Assembly (NCBI GenBank): GCA_946414805.1
Contig: CAMKPZ010000005.1
Location: forward strand, 62,001-126,000
Length of the DNA: 64,000 bases
Source: an uncultured Bacteroidales bacterium
GTDB lineage: Bacteria; Bacteroidota; Bacteroidia; Bacteroidales; Paludibacteraceae
Direction of reading: 5' to 3'
How positions within the stretch are numbered: the first letter of the stretch is position 1; each line of letters opens with the position of its first letter. The translations under genes were made by a program, and so were the position numbers. The notes below the pieces were generated by a model. The model searched no databases. It was not told the DNA's origin and saw only the letters and a program-made list of their open reading frames with translations. Positions 19,221 to 27,300 of this stretch are shown one piece after another.

Positions 19221-20423
19221 TTACTTGCCTATTGCCGCTACTGCTTCGTCGCGCAGACGGATAAACTCTTTACTGTTCAGATCTTTCTGGGCTGCCGTTA
19301 ATTTCGGTACGCGGATCTTCGTTCCTACGGCTATCTTGCTCGGATTAGTGATCTTGTCGCGGTTGGCGTCGTAGATATACGGCCAGTATTCGCGGTTGCC
19401 ATAATGTTTCTGGGCTAACCATGCCAGACGGCTTCCGTATGTGATCTCTTCCGTCAGCAGGATAGGGTAGTCCGCCTTGCTTGCCTCTTCAACAGCAGGC
19501 ATCTCTACTACCGTTTCTTCCACCGCTTCTTCTGCCTCTGCTTCTTCTGCCTCTGCTTCTTCTGCTTCTTCGCTGAAGATCAACGTGTTCTCATCGGCCT
19601 CTTGGTCTGCTGCAGAATGGTTCGTTAACTTGTTGAACAACTCGATCTTGTCTAACTTGAGGTCTAACGAGTCGATCCAACTGCAGATCTGGTGGCGCAG
19701 GAAGAAATAGCATACTACCAGCAGAACCAGCAGAATAACGAAGCAGATCAGCGTGTCGCGCCAGAAATGGCTCTTCTTCGGCTTTTCTTCTTTCTTTTTC
19801 TCCTCTTTCTTCTCAACGGGTTTCTCTTCCACGGGTTTCTCTTCCACGGGTTTCTCTTCTGCCTTCGGTTCTTCCGCCTTTGGCTCTTCTGCAATCACTG
19901 CAGGAGCGGCCTCTTCTTTCTTCTCTTCTGCAACAGGCTCTTCAACCACGGGCTCTTCAGTCTCCGGCTCTTCAACTGCAGGCTCTTCAACCTCCGGCTC
20001 TTCAGCCTTAGGTTCTTCTTTCGGCTCTGCGGTGTTCGGTTTCTGACCCAGATCGTCTAAGAGATCTACGATCTCATCGGCCTGTGCGCCTAATTTCTGA
20101 ATAGGGTCAGTGGCTTCTTCGCCTTCAGGCAGATCCACTTTTTCAACCAGCTCTTTCACTCCGGCTTCCGGCACAAAGGCGATCTTGTTATATCCTTCGA
20201 TCGTGATCTCTTCGCCGGTCGTCACATTCACGCTCTTACGAGGTGCTACGGCTTGTAACCGGAATGTCCCTAAACCGTTCACTTTCACCTGTTTGTCTTC
20301 CTTCAGAGCTTCTACTAATTGGGCATTCAGCGCATTTAAGAAGGCGTTGGCGTCCTTCTCGCTGACATTTGCACGAGCCGCTAATGCACGGCGTAACTCA
20401 GTCCAACTCAGTTTGTCTGCCAT
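19221..20423 (-). CDS. HU DNA-binding domain - transmembrane helix - LysM fusion protein
   Basis: A 400-residue protein of unusual design. Residues 1-95 form an HU/IHF-type fold (VNGLGTFRL, then the DNA-binding arm around PRKSVNVTTGEE). Residues 100-217 are a Glu/Pro/Lys-rich linker with repeated EEP and KPVEE units. Residues 218-223 are basic, and 224-243 are a single hydrophobic span. After a second acidic stretch, residues 322-374 form a LysM domain (YGSRLAWLAQKHYGN, WPYIYDANRDKI, VGTKIRVPKL). The Lys-rich flank before the span places HU in the cytoplasm and LysM in the periplasm. It could therefore tie the nucleoid to peptidoglycan; this is inference from architecture. It follows a plain HU gene by 3 bases. 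Confidence 0.88.
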   Translation of the reverse strand: MADKLSWTELRRALAARANVSEKDANAFLNALNAQLVEALKEDKQVKVNGLGTFRLQAVAPRKSVNVTTGEEITIEGYNKIAFVPEAGVKELVEKVDLPEGEEATDPIQKLGAQADEIVDLLDDLGQKPNTAEPKEEPKAEEPEVEEPAVEEPETEEPVVEEPVAEEKKEEAAPAVIAEEPKAEEPKAEEKPVEEKPVEEKPVEKKEEKKKEEKPKKSHFWRDTLICFVILLVLLVVCYFFLRHQICSWIDSLDLKLDKIELFNKLTNHSAADQEADENTLIFSEEAEEAEAEEAEAEEAVEETVVEMPAVEEASKADYPILLTEEITYGSRLAWLAQKHYGNREYWPYIYDANRDKITNPSKIAVGTKIRVPKLTAAQKDLNSKEFIRLRDEAVAAIGK

Positions 20424-20426
20424 ATA

Positions 20427-20705
20427 TTAGATTTTTTTAAGTTCTTCTTTGATGGTTACGGCCGGCTTGAAGATCAACTGGTTCTTACTCGGCGCTATAC
20501 TGCGTTCACCCGTCTTCGGATGAACGATCACACGGGCCTTGCGCTCTTTTACATCCAGCGATCCCAAGCCCTGCAACTGAATAGCCTTTCCGGCCATTAG
20601 ATTCTCGCGCATGATTGCAGTCGTTGTTGCCAATAACTGCTCCGCGTCTTTCTTACTTAAACCGGACTCTTTCATGATCCGGTTAATGAGTTCTTTTGTG
20701 AGCAT
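20427..20705 (-). CDS. HU family DNA-binding protein
   Basis: A standard-length (92-residue) HU/IHF-like protein: MLTKELINRIMKESG at the start, then LQGLGSLDVKER, and a DNA-binding arm around ARVIVHPKTGERSIAPSKN. The frame stays open upstream into rimO, but the family begins at MLTKEL, so the ATG at 20705 is chosen. The small protein and the membrane-linked HU protein next to it could form dimers, because HU works as a dimer. Confidence 0.92.
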   Translation of the reverse strand: MLTKELINRIMKESGLSKKDAEQLLATTTAIMRENLMAGKAIQLQGLGSLDVKERKARVIVHPKTGERSIAPSKNQLIFKPAVTIKEELKKI

Positions 20706-20751
20706 GATATGATTTGTTTTAGTTTCTTTCTCTTTCTTCTCTCTCGGGCCG

Positions 20752-22146
20752 TCAATCCTCACACTCGCCGTAAAGGTCAAACTCTTCGGCCCGTGTGATC
20801 CGAACCTCGTAAAACTCTCCCGGCTGAAGGCCAACCCCTGACGGCTGACGGCTTATCAGCACCTCGCAATCCACCTCCGGACTGTCGTATTGCGTCCGCC
20901 CGATCCAGTATTCGCCTTCCTCACGGTCGATGATCACTTTCTGCGTCGTTCCCACTTTGGCTGCCATCAACTCGCCGCTGATCTCTTGCTGAAGGGCCAT
21001 CAGCTCCTCTGCACGCCGGTCTTTGACATCCTGCGGGATGTCGTCTTGGTAATGACGGTTCGCATAAGTCCCTTCTTCGTCCGAATAGGCGAAACAGCCC
21101 ATCCGGTCGAAACGCATCTCTTTCACCCATTCTTTCAACTCCTCAAAATCCTCCTCCGTCTCACCGGGGTGACCCACCATTAGAGTCGTTCGGATACATA
21201 TTCCCGGTACACGCTCTCGGATCTTCCTTATTAACGCGTCCTGTTCTGCGCGTGTGATATGCCTGCGCATCAGCCCGAGCATATGATCCGTGCAATGTTG
21301 CAAAGCGATGTCCAGATACTTGCATACATTCGCATGCTTGGCCATCACCTCTAATAACTCCTCCGGAAAATCCGTCGGGTAGGCGTAATGCAACCGTATC
21401 CATTCCACGCCCGGCACCTGTGCTATCTCGTCTACCAGCTCCGGCAGCAGATGTCTTTTCTGATTTCTGACAGCTGATGGCTGAGGGCTCAGATCCAACC
21501 CGTAACTGCTCAAGTCCTGTGCAATCACGTTCAACTCCTTCACGCCTTGCGCCACCAGCCATCTCACTTCGTCCAGTATCTCCTCTTTCGGCCGGCTGGT
21601 GTGCCTGCCTGTGATCAGCGGGATCGCGCAGTACGAACAGAATCGGTCACACCCTTCGCTGATCTTCAGGTACGCATAATGTTTCGGTGTCGTCAGATGC
21701 CGCTCGTAACTGGAGCAACTCGATCCCCTCGATCCCCTAGGTCCCCTAGGTTCCTTAGGATTCCCTAGACCCCCTATTAAATTCATAAAATCGAACTTCC
21801 CGTAGTACGCGTCCACTTCCGGCAACTCCTCCTCCAACTCCGCTCGGTAACGCTCACTCAGACAGCCCATTACGATCAGTTTCTTCAGTTTCCCTTGTTT
21901 CTTCCGTTCGGCCATCTGCAGGATCATGTTCACGCTCTCTTCTTTGGCGTCGCCGATGAATCCGCAGGTGTTGATCACGCATATCTCGCCTTTCGGATCG
22001 GCTGCATCATGCACACACCGCCATCCTCCGGCTTCCAGCTGCCGCATCACACGCTCTGCATCCACCAGGTTCTTCGAGCATCCCAGCGTTATGAAATCTA
22101 TCTCTCCTTCGTAATATTTCAATGTCTCAATGATTAAATGGTTCAA
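20752..22146 (-). CDS. rimO: Ribosomal protein uS12 methylthiotransferase RimO
   Basis: RimO adds a methylthio group to an Asp of ribosomal protein uS12. The 464-residue product has an N-terminal MTTase domain (ITLGCSKNLVDAE, NTCGFIGDAKEES, VMGCLSERY), a radical-SAM cluster motif CDRFCSYCAIPLI, and a C-terminal TRAM domain. It is about 25-30 residues longer than usual because of three low-complexity insertions: PRGPRGSRG near residue 135, SPQPSAVRNQKRH near residue 220, and SRQPSGVGLQ near residue 440. All are encoded by short tandem repeats. No ATG precedes the first motif in frame. The start is therefore TTG, at 22146 or possibly 22122. Confidence 0.92.
   Translation of the reverse strand: MNHLIIETLKYYEGEIDFITLGCSKNLVDAERVMRQLEAGGWRCVHDAADPKGEICVINTCGFIGDAKEESVNMILQMAERKKQGKLKKLIVMGCLSERYRAELEEELPEVDAYYGKFDFMNLIGGLGNPKEPRGPRGSRGSSCSSYERHLTTPKHYAYLKISEGCDRFCSYCAIPLITGRHTSRPKEEILDEVRWLVAQGVKELNVIAQDLSSYGLDLSPQPSAVRNQKRHLLPELVDEIAQVPGVEWIRLHYAYPTDFPEELLEVMAKHANVCKYLDIALQHCTDHMLGLMRRHITRAEQDALIRKIRERVPGICIRTTLMVGHPGETEEDFEELKEWVKEMRFDRMGCFAYSDEEGTYANRHYQDDIPQDVKDRRAEELMALQQEISGELMAAKVGTTQKVIIDREEGEYWIGRTQYDSPEVDCEVLISRQPSGVGLQPGEFYEVRITRAEEFDLYGECED
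21724..21776. repeat. Nine-base tandem array inside rimO
   Basis: Units are TCCCCTCGA, TCCCCTAGG, TCCCCTAGG, TTCCTTAGGA, TTCCCTAGAC and CCCCTA. A closely related array stands in the spacer at 27204-27254. The period of nine keeps the reading frame and encodes PRG/SRG repeats. Confidence 0.88.
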
Positions 22147-22186
22147 TAAATGACCAAATAGTAAATGAATAAATGCAAAAATGTCC

Positions 22187-24370
22187 TTAATTTCCCAAAT
22201 CGCAATGGAACTTCAGCCTTACGAGCCGGACATGCATCTCGTCGTAGTAATCCTCGCCCAACTCCTCCATCGCTTTCTTGATACTGTCGTCGTCGGCCTC
22301 TTTGAAGTACTCGTATATCTCTTCTTCTTCGTCCGGATCAACCACTTCCTGGATGAAATAATTGATGTCGATCTTGGTGCCGCTGAACACGATTGCCTCC
22401 AGCTCGTCCATCATCTCTTCCATGGACATGCCGCAGCTCTCCGCTAAATCGTCCAGATCCACACGCCGGTCGATCGCTTGGATGATCTGTTTCTTGCGCG
22501 TCGATTTCTTCGCCACGGTACGGATCCGCAGATCCTCCGGACGGATGATCTCGTTCTCTTCCACGTATTCCTTGATCACGCGCAGGAACTCGTCGCCGTA
22601 CCGTTTGGCTTTCGCCACACCCACACCGGGGATCGTCAGCAACTCTTCCATCGTGATCGGGTAGGTCGTCGCCATCGCTTCCAGACTCGGATCCTGGAAG
22701 ATCACAAACGGAGGCACATCGTTCTTCTTGGCTGTCTTGCGGCGGATGTCTTTCAGGATCGAGAACAGCACCTCGTCGGCTGCTGCACAGGTCGCTCCTG
22801 CGCCTTCCATCAGATCTTCGTCTTCGTCGTGAACCTCAATCGGCACTTCGAACTTACCCGGTCTGCGGATGAATTTCGTACCGTCTTTGGTCAGCTTCAG
22901 ATCGCCGTACGAATCTACGTCTTTCTTGATATAACCGGCAAGCAGTGCCTGACGGAGGATGGCGTGAAGCGTACTCTCCTCTTCATCGCTTGCGGCGCCG
23001 AAGTTCTCCAGCTCGTCGTGGTGATAACTCATCACTTCCGCTGTCGTGTTGCCGTGCAGGATATCTACGATATGTTCGGCTTTGTGGTGCTCGTTCACCT
23101 GCTGGATCGTCTCTAACGCGATCTGCAATATCTCGCTGGCATCCACCTGTTTGTAGGTCTTCCGGCAGTTGTCGCAGTTGCCGCAGTTGTCCTCGTTGTA
23201 CTCTTCGCCGAAATAATGCAGCAGCAGCTTGCGGCGGCATATCGTACTCTCCGCGTAACTCTGCGTCTCGAAAAGCAACTGGTTTCCGATCCCTATCTCT
23301 TTTGGCGTCTTGTCTTTCTGGAAACGCCTCAGACGCTCGATGTCGTCCGGACTGTAGAAACACAGACAGATGCCTTCGCCGCCGTCACGCCCGGCACGGC
23401 CCGTCTCCTGGTAATAGCCCTCCAGACTCTTCGGAATGTCGTAATGGATCACAAAACGTACATCCGGCTTGTCTATTCCCATTCCGAAAGCGATCGTCGC
23501 TACGATCACCTGGCATTCCTCCATCAGGAACGCATCCTGGTTCGCACTGCGCGTCGGAGCATCCATGCCTGCGTGGTACGGACGCGCCGAGATACCGTTC
23601 ACTTGCAGCACCTGGGCCAGATCCTCCACCTCTTTGCGCGCCAGACAATAAACGATACCGCTCTTGCCTTCCATCCCGCGGATGAAACGCACGATCTCTT
23701 TGTCGATGTCTCCTGTCTTCGGACGTACTTCGTAATACAGGTTCGGACGGTTGAAACTGCTCTTGAATACAGTCGCATCCGGCATGCCTAAGTTCTTCTG
23801 AATATCTTTCTGCACCTTCGGCGTAGCCGTGGCTGTCAGCGCTATGATCGGGGCTTTGCCAATCCGCTGGACCATGCTCCGGATCTGGCTGTACTCAGGA
23901 CGGAAATCATGTCCCCATTCCGAGATACAGTGTGCCTCGTCCACGGCGTAAAAACTGATCTTCACGCCCTTCAGAAAATCCACGTTCTCTGCTTTCTGCA
24001 AACTCTCCGGTGCCAGATACAGCAGTTTCGTCTTCCCGGCTACTACATCCTCTTTCACTGCATTGATCTCGCCTCTGCTCAAACTCGAATTGATGAAATG
24101 TGCCACGCCTTCTTCCTCCGAGTAGTTGCTCATCGCGTCCACCTGGTTCTTCATCAGCGCAATCAGCGGCGATATAACGATCGCCACTCCGTCCATGATC
24201 AATGATGGTAACTGGAAGCAAAGACTCTTTCCGCCACCGGTCGGCATCAGCACAAAGGTGTCATTGCCTTCGATGACATTACGGATGATTGCTTCTTGAT
24301 TGCCTTTGAAAGTGTCAAACCCAAAGTACGTTTGCAACGCCTTAATTAATTCCTCATGTGTTACGTTCAT
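22187..24370 (-). CDS. recQ: ATP-dependent DNA helicase RecQ
   Basis: The 727-residue protein has the RecQ order. The helicase core carries MPTGGGKSLCFQ (Walker A, about residue 43) and VDEAHCISEWGHDF (DEAH). The second RecA domain has ETGRAGRDG. The RQC zinc site is CRRKLLLHYFGEE plus NCGNCDNC (about 380-403), and an HRDC domain lies around 540-610 (ITMEELLTIPGVG). A C-terminal extension of about 100 acidic residues follows. It unwinds DNA in recombination repair. It is the first gene of the long minus-strand run and sits behind a leader of about 560 bases made largely of repeats. Confidence 0.95.
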   Translation of the reverse strand: MNVTHEELIKALQTYFGFDTFKGNQEAIIRNVIEGNDTFVLMPTGGGKSLCFQLPSLIMDGVAIVISPLIALMKNQVDAMSNYSEEEGVAHFINSSLSRGEINAVKEDVVAGKTKLLYLAPESLQKAENVDFLKGVKISFYAVDEAHCISEWGHDFRPEYSQIRSMVQRIGKAPIIALTATATPKVQKDIQKNLGMPDATVFKSSFNRPNLYYEVRPKTGDIDKEIVRFIRGMEGKSGIVYCLARKEVEDLAQVLQVNGISARPYHAGMDAPTRSANQDAFLMEECQVIVATIAFGMGIDKPDVRFVIHYDIPKSLEGYYQETGRAGRDGGEGICLCFYSPDDIERLRRFQKDKTPKEIGIGNQLLFETQSYAESTICRRKLLLHYFGEEYNEDNCGNCDNCRKTYKQVDASEILQIALETIQQVNEHHKAEHIVDILHGNTTAEVMSYHHDELENFGAASDEEESTLHAILRQALLAGYIKKDVDSYGDLKLTKDGTKFIRRPGKFEVPIEVHDEDEDLMEGAGATCAAADEVLFSILKDIRRKTAKKNDVPPFVIFQDPSLEAMATTYPITMEELLTIPGVGVAKAKRYGDEFLRVIKEYVEENEIIRPEDLRIRTVAKKSTRKKQIIQAIDRRVDLDDLAESCGMSMEEMMDELEAIVFSGTKIDINYFIQEVVDPDEEEEIYEYFKEADDDSIKKAMEELGEDYYDEMHVRLVRLKFHCDLGN

Positions 24371-24400
24371 GTTAAAACACTATATTTTCTTTATATTTTT

Positions 24401-24810
24401 TGTCTGTTCTTGATATCTTGTCTGTTCTTGATATTTTCTATGTCTGTTTTTGATATTTTCTATGTCTGTTTTTGTTTGCTGTTACTCCTTTTATCCGGCT
24501 TGCCCCTTTTTCTCCCTTTCTCTCCGTGCCGGCTTTGCTCTTTTTATATTGTTCCTTTCGGTGGTATTTTTGCCGCCGGAGCCTTCTTTCTTTTTTTATC
24601 CGGTTCCTTCTTTTCTTTTTTTGTTTGCTGTTTGTCTTTTCCCTGCTTGTTCCTTTTTTTCGGCTTGTCCCTTTTCCCCGCTTGTTCCTTTCGGTGGCAT
24701 TTTTGCCGCCGGAGCCTTCTTTCTTTTTTTTATCCGGTGCCTTCTTTATCCGGTGCCTTCTTTTTCTTTCTCTCTCTCCCTTTCTCACCGTGCCGGCTTT
24801 GTTCTTTTTT
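24401..24810. repeat. Pyrimidine-rich repeat block upstream of recQ
   Basis: One strand is almost all T/C/G. A 22-base unit beginning TGTCTGTTCTTGATATT recurs at 24401, 24419, 24441 and, partially, 24463. A unit of about 60 bases beginning GTTCCTTTCGGTGG and containing TTTTTGCCGCCGGAGCC occurs at 24551-24610 and 24684-24744. A further unit containing CCGTGCCGGCTTTG occurs near 24512 and 24776. All lie between the recQ promoter and the recQ start. The remaining spacer (24811-24937) holds nothing I recognise. Confidence 0.85.
24438..24788 (-). CDS. Possible Lys/Arg-rich leader ORF upstream of recQ
   Basis: A GTG-started frame of 116 codons lies between the minus-strand promoter at 24938-24969 and recQ. 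The product would be extremely basic and low in complexity (for example KAPDKKKKEGSGGKNATE), with internal repeats mirroring the DNA repeats. It could be a real basic nucleic-acid-binding peptide, a regulatory leader peptide, or an accident of a purine-rich strand in which all frames lack stops. I favour the last, but the promoter upstream keeps it worth listing. Confidence 0.22.
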   Translation of the reverse strand: MRKGERERKRRHRIKKAPDKKKKEGSGGKNATERNKRGKGTSRKKGTSREKTNSKQKKKRRNRIKKERRLRRQKYHRKEQYKKSKAGTERKGEKGASRIKGVTANKNRHRKYQKQT

Positions 24811-24937
24811 CCGGATCAGCGCAGCGGTCTGGACTATCCGCCTTTTCCGGTGTGTGCCTCTCTCTTCCGCCTGCCTTTCGCCTGCCTTTTGCATGGCTCA
24901 AAACCGTCACTCTGAAGGCCTCCCTTAAAAATCGCTA

Positions 24938-24969
24938 CAAAATTACAAATAATTTTTGATATATGCAAG
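24938..24969 (-). promoter_or_regulatory. Promoter for recQ and the long minus-strand run
   Basis: On the minus strand: -33 CTTG (24969-24966), 20-base spacer, -7 TAATTTTG (24945-24938). It would start RNA near 24930 and leave a leader of about 560 bases before recQ. I find no comparable box in the short gaps of the 20 kb downstream. Confidence 0.72.
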
Positions 24970-25227
24970 CCTCTGTGATTTTTTTTGTAATTTTTTTCCA
25001 TTTTCCCTTTTCTGCCTCCTGTTCGCGGTGTTCTGTGTCCGCGAGTTTCGCGAGCGGATTATCATCCTGCACGGCCTTTGCATCGACCATATATGGGCGA
25101 TCTTTCCGGACCTCTCTTCCACCCGCCTTTGAAGCCCCTCCGCAAAGCGGCCGATCCGTTTATACCCTACTTCTCTCCGCCATTCCGCTGTCATCCACCG
25201 TCCTTTCCCGGCCAAAGTGCTGTTAAA

Positions 25228-25271
25228 ACCATAAGACCACCATAGCATTACCATAGGATCACCATAGGATG
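25228..25271. repeat. Eleven-base tandem array, spacer
   Basis: Four units in a row: ACCATAAGACC, ACCATAGCATT, ACCATAGGATC, ACCATAGGATG. It lies in the gene-free stretch 24970-25442 between the divergent recQ and MFS promoters. Confidence 0.88.
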
Positions 25272-25303
25272 AGACGCCTTTTTTGGTAAAAACATGCTTT
25301 TAC

Positions 25304-25328
25304 TATATATATACTGTGTATATATATA
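25304..25328. promoter_or_regulatory. Perfect AT-rich palindrome, candidate operator
   Basis: Eleven-base arms (TATATATATAC and GTATATATATA) around a TGT centre. The site lies about 115 bases before the -33 box of the glucan locus. It could bind a dimeric regulator or simply be a TA-repeat cruciform; no regulator gene is adjacent. Confidence 0.4.
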
Positions 25329-25442
25329 CTTTTCCTCGTTCCGAATGGACGGAAACAAACACTCTTTCGTTTGATTTTTACGAACAAAAATTGCCGTTTC
25401 TTTCTTTTTTATGTATAAAAATTAAAAAAAATGCACCCAACT

Positions 25443-25474
25443 CTTGCATGTTCCAAAAAAAAGCAGTAATTTTG
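25443..25474 (+). promoter_or_regulatory. Promoter of the glucan utilisation locus
   Basis: -33 CTTG (25443-25446), A-tract spacer of 20 bases, -7 TAATTTTG (25467-25474). It fixes the MFS start: an upstream open frame from 25283 would start before the promoter, so the ATG at 25520 is used. Confidence 0.8.
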
Positions 25475-25519
25475 TGCTCGATTTGTAAAGTATACTTGGC
25501 AAACATTAATTATACTACC

Positions 25520-27196
25520 ATGCAAAAACGGAATTTATCCTTTGCACAACTCTTCAATCTGAGTTTTGGATTTTTCGGAGTACAGATTGCATACGCCCTT
25601 CAGAGCGCGAATATCTCCCGTATTTTTTCTTCGTTAGGTGCAGATCCTCATTCATTGAGCTTCTTCTGGGTTCTTCCCCCGTTGATGGGTATGATCGTCC
25701 AGCCTCTGGTCGGTAAGTACTCGGATCGCACATGGAACAGACTCGGCCGTCGTAAGCCGTATCTCCTGATCGGTGCTATTATCGCCGTCACGGTGATGAT
25801 GCTTCTTCCGAATGCGGGCGAACTCTTCTCCGACAACGCGGCGTCTTATGTCTTCCTGGGCTTGAACTCCATCCTTTGGTTCGGAGTCTTCTCCCTGATC
25901 TTCCTGGACACTTCGATCAATGTCGCCATGCAGCCGTTCAAGATGATGGTCGGCGATATGGTCAACGAGGAGCAGAAAGGTCTGGCGTACTCGATCCAGT
26001 CTTTCCTCTGCAATGCAGGTTCGCTGGTCGGTTATGTCTTCCCGTACCTGCTCACTGCTCTTAACGTAGCGAACACAGCCGCGCTCGGGCACGTGCCTAA
26101 TACGGTTAAATATAGTTTCTATATCGGAGCACTCATCCTCATCCTCTGCGTCCTCTATACCTTCTTCGCGGTCAAAGAGATGAACCCCGAGGAGTACGCC
26201 GCTTTCCATGGCTTGGACAAGGAGAAAAAGGAGGAGGAACCCGAACCCGGTCTGTTGGCTCTCTTGCGCAAGGCGCCGAAGACTTTCTGGACCATCAGCG
26301 TGGTGCAGTTCTTCTGCTGGGCGGCGTTCCTCTATATGTGGACCTATACGGCGGGAGCGATCGCCAAGACCGCTTTTGATGCACCGGATGCAGAGATCAT
26401 CGAGACTTTCGGAGACGGCGGGAATACCTTCACTTCCAAATATGTCTATTATGAAGGCGACAGCGTTGTGCCTGCGCAGTTCCTCGTGGAGAAGGATGTG
26501 CTGATGTCCGAAATCAGCAGAACGCTGCTCACCACCCCCGGCACTCCGCTTCTCGTCAGTGATATTGCCGATAATGCACTCCAGCTTGACGAAGCCGGAA
26601 ACACCCTGCTCAATGCCGAAGGAAAGGACTCTGTCCTTCTTACGATCGTCAAACCCGAGCATGTCGTTGTTCCCGAAGAGGTTGTCCTTGAGACCAAGAG
26701 CGATGTCAATGTCGTTTCCAAGGAATACAACGATGCCGGCAACTGGGTAGGTATTCTCTTTGCTATCCAGGCGATCGGCTCGATTATCTGGGCGGCGCTC
26801 ATCCCGTCCTTCAAACGCCGCAAACTCTGTTATTCGCTCAGCTTGATCCTCGGCGGTATAGGATTTATCTCTACCTTCTTCGTAACCAAAGCAGCCTTCG
26901 GCGATGCGGCTCAATACATCCTTTTCGCAAGCTTCGCGCTTATCGGATGTGCATGGGCGGCTATGCTGGCGCTGCCGTTCACGATCTTCACCAATTCGCT
27001 CAAGGATCATATCGGTTCGTACCTCGGACTCTTCAACTGCACGATCTGTCTCCCGCAGATCATAGCAGCCCTCTGCGGCGGATTGCTCCTTAAGAATATA
27101 TGCGGGGGCGCGCAGGCGGGTATGCTCGTGATAGCAGGTGTGCTGCTGATCCTCGGATCACTCTCCGTCGTGCTCGTTAAGGAGAATAAAGAATAA
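25520..27196 (+). CDS. MFS sugar transporter (SLC45/GPH-like) with a large central insertion
   Basis: A 558-residue inner-membrane protein with about 12 spans. The N-terminus (LSFAQLFNLSFGFFGVQIAY, LVGKYSDRTWNRLGRRKPY) is typical of Bacteroidetes MFS proteins found in maltose and sucrose-type loci. Residues of about 284-403, between two membrane spans after TM7, form an unusually long acidic loop. It contains FGDGGNTFTSKYVYYEGD and repeated LLxSDIADNA-like stretches, where relatives have roughly 20 residues. It leads a locus with SusC/D and pullulanase, so import of malto-oligosaccharides is the likely role. The ATG at 25520 follows the promoter. Confidence 0.85.
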   Translation: MQKRNLSFAQLFNLSFGFFGVQIAYALQSANISRIFSSLGADPHSLSFFWVLPPLMGMIVQPLVGKYSDRTWNRLGRRKPYLLIGAIIAVTVMMLLPNAGELFSDNAASYVFLGLNSILWFGVFSLIFLDTSINVAMQPFKMMVGDMVNEEQKGLAYSIQSFLCNAGSLVGYVFPYLLTALNVANTAALGHVPNTVKYSFYIGALILILCVLYTFFAVKEMNPEEYAAFHGLDKEKKEEEPEPGLLALLRKAPKTFWTISVVQFFCWAAFLYMWTYTAGAIAKTAFDAPDAEIIETFGDGGNTFTSKYVYYEGDSVVPAQFLVEKDVLMSEISRTLLTTPGTPLLVSDIADNALQLDEAGNTLLNAEGKDSVLLTIVKPEHVVVPEEVVLETKSDVNVVSKEYNDAGNWVGILFAIQAIGSIIWAALIPSFKRRKLCYSLSLILGGIGFISTFFVTKAAFGDAAQYILFASFALIGCAWAAMLALPFTIFTNSLKDHIGSYLGLFNCTICLPQIIAALCGGLLLKNICGGAQAGMLVIAGVLLILGSLSVVLVKENKE

Positions 27197-27203
27197 TCAT
27201 AAA

Positions 27204-27254
27204 TCCCCTAGTCCCTAGGCCTCCGAGATTCCCTAGGATTCCTAGAACCCCTGG
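27204..27254. repeat. Degenerate 9-base array between MFS and susC
   Basis: Contains CCCCTAGT, CCCTAGGCC, TTCCCTAGGA, TTCCTAGAA and CCCCTGG. It is related to the array inside rimO at 21724-21776. No promoter box is seen in this gap, so MFS and susC are probably co-transcribed. Confidence 0.8.
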
Positions 27255-27300
27255 TAAAATCAATAGCAAACAACAATACTAACAAAAAACACACAAGCAA

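Noticed and set aside
24356..24959. Three overlapping Phe/Leu/Ser-rich plus-strand frames upstream of recQ
   Set aside because: The T-rich repeat block leaves all frames open; there is no promoter on that strand, and the repeats explain the apparent peptides.
25652..27010. Long open frame (452 codons) on the minus strand opposite the MFS gene
   Set aside because: Composition is Arg/Glu-rich shadow translation of a clear membrane protein; no promoter and no domain.
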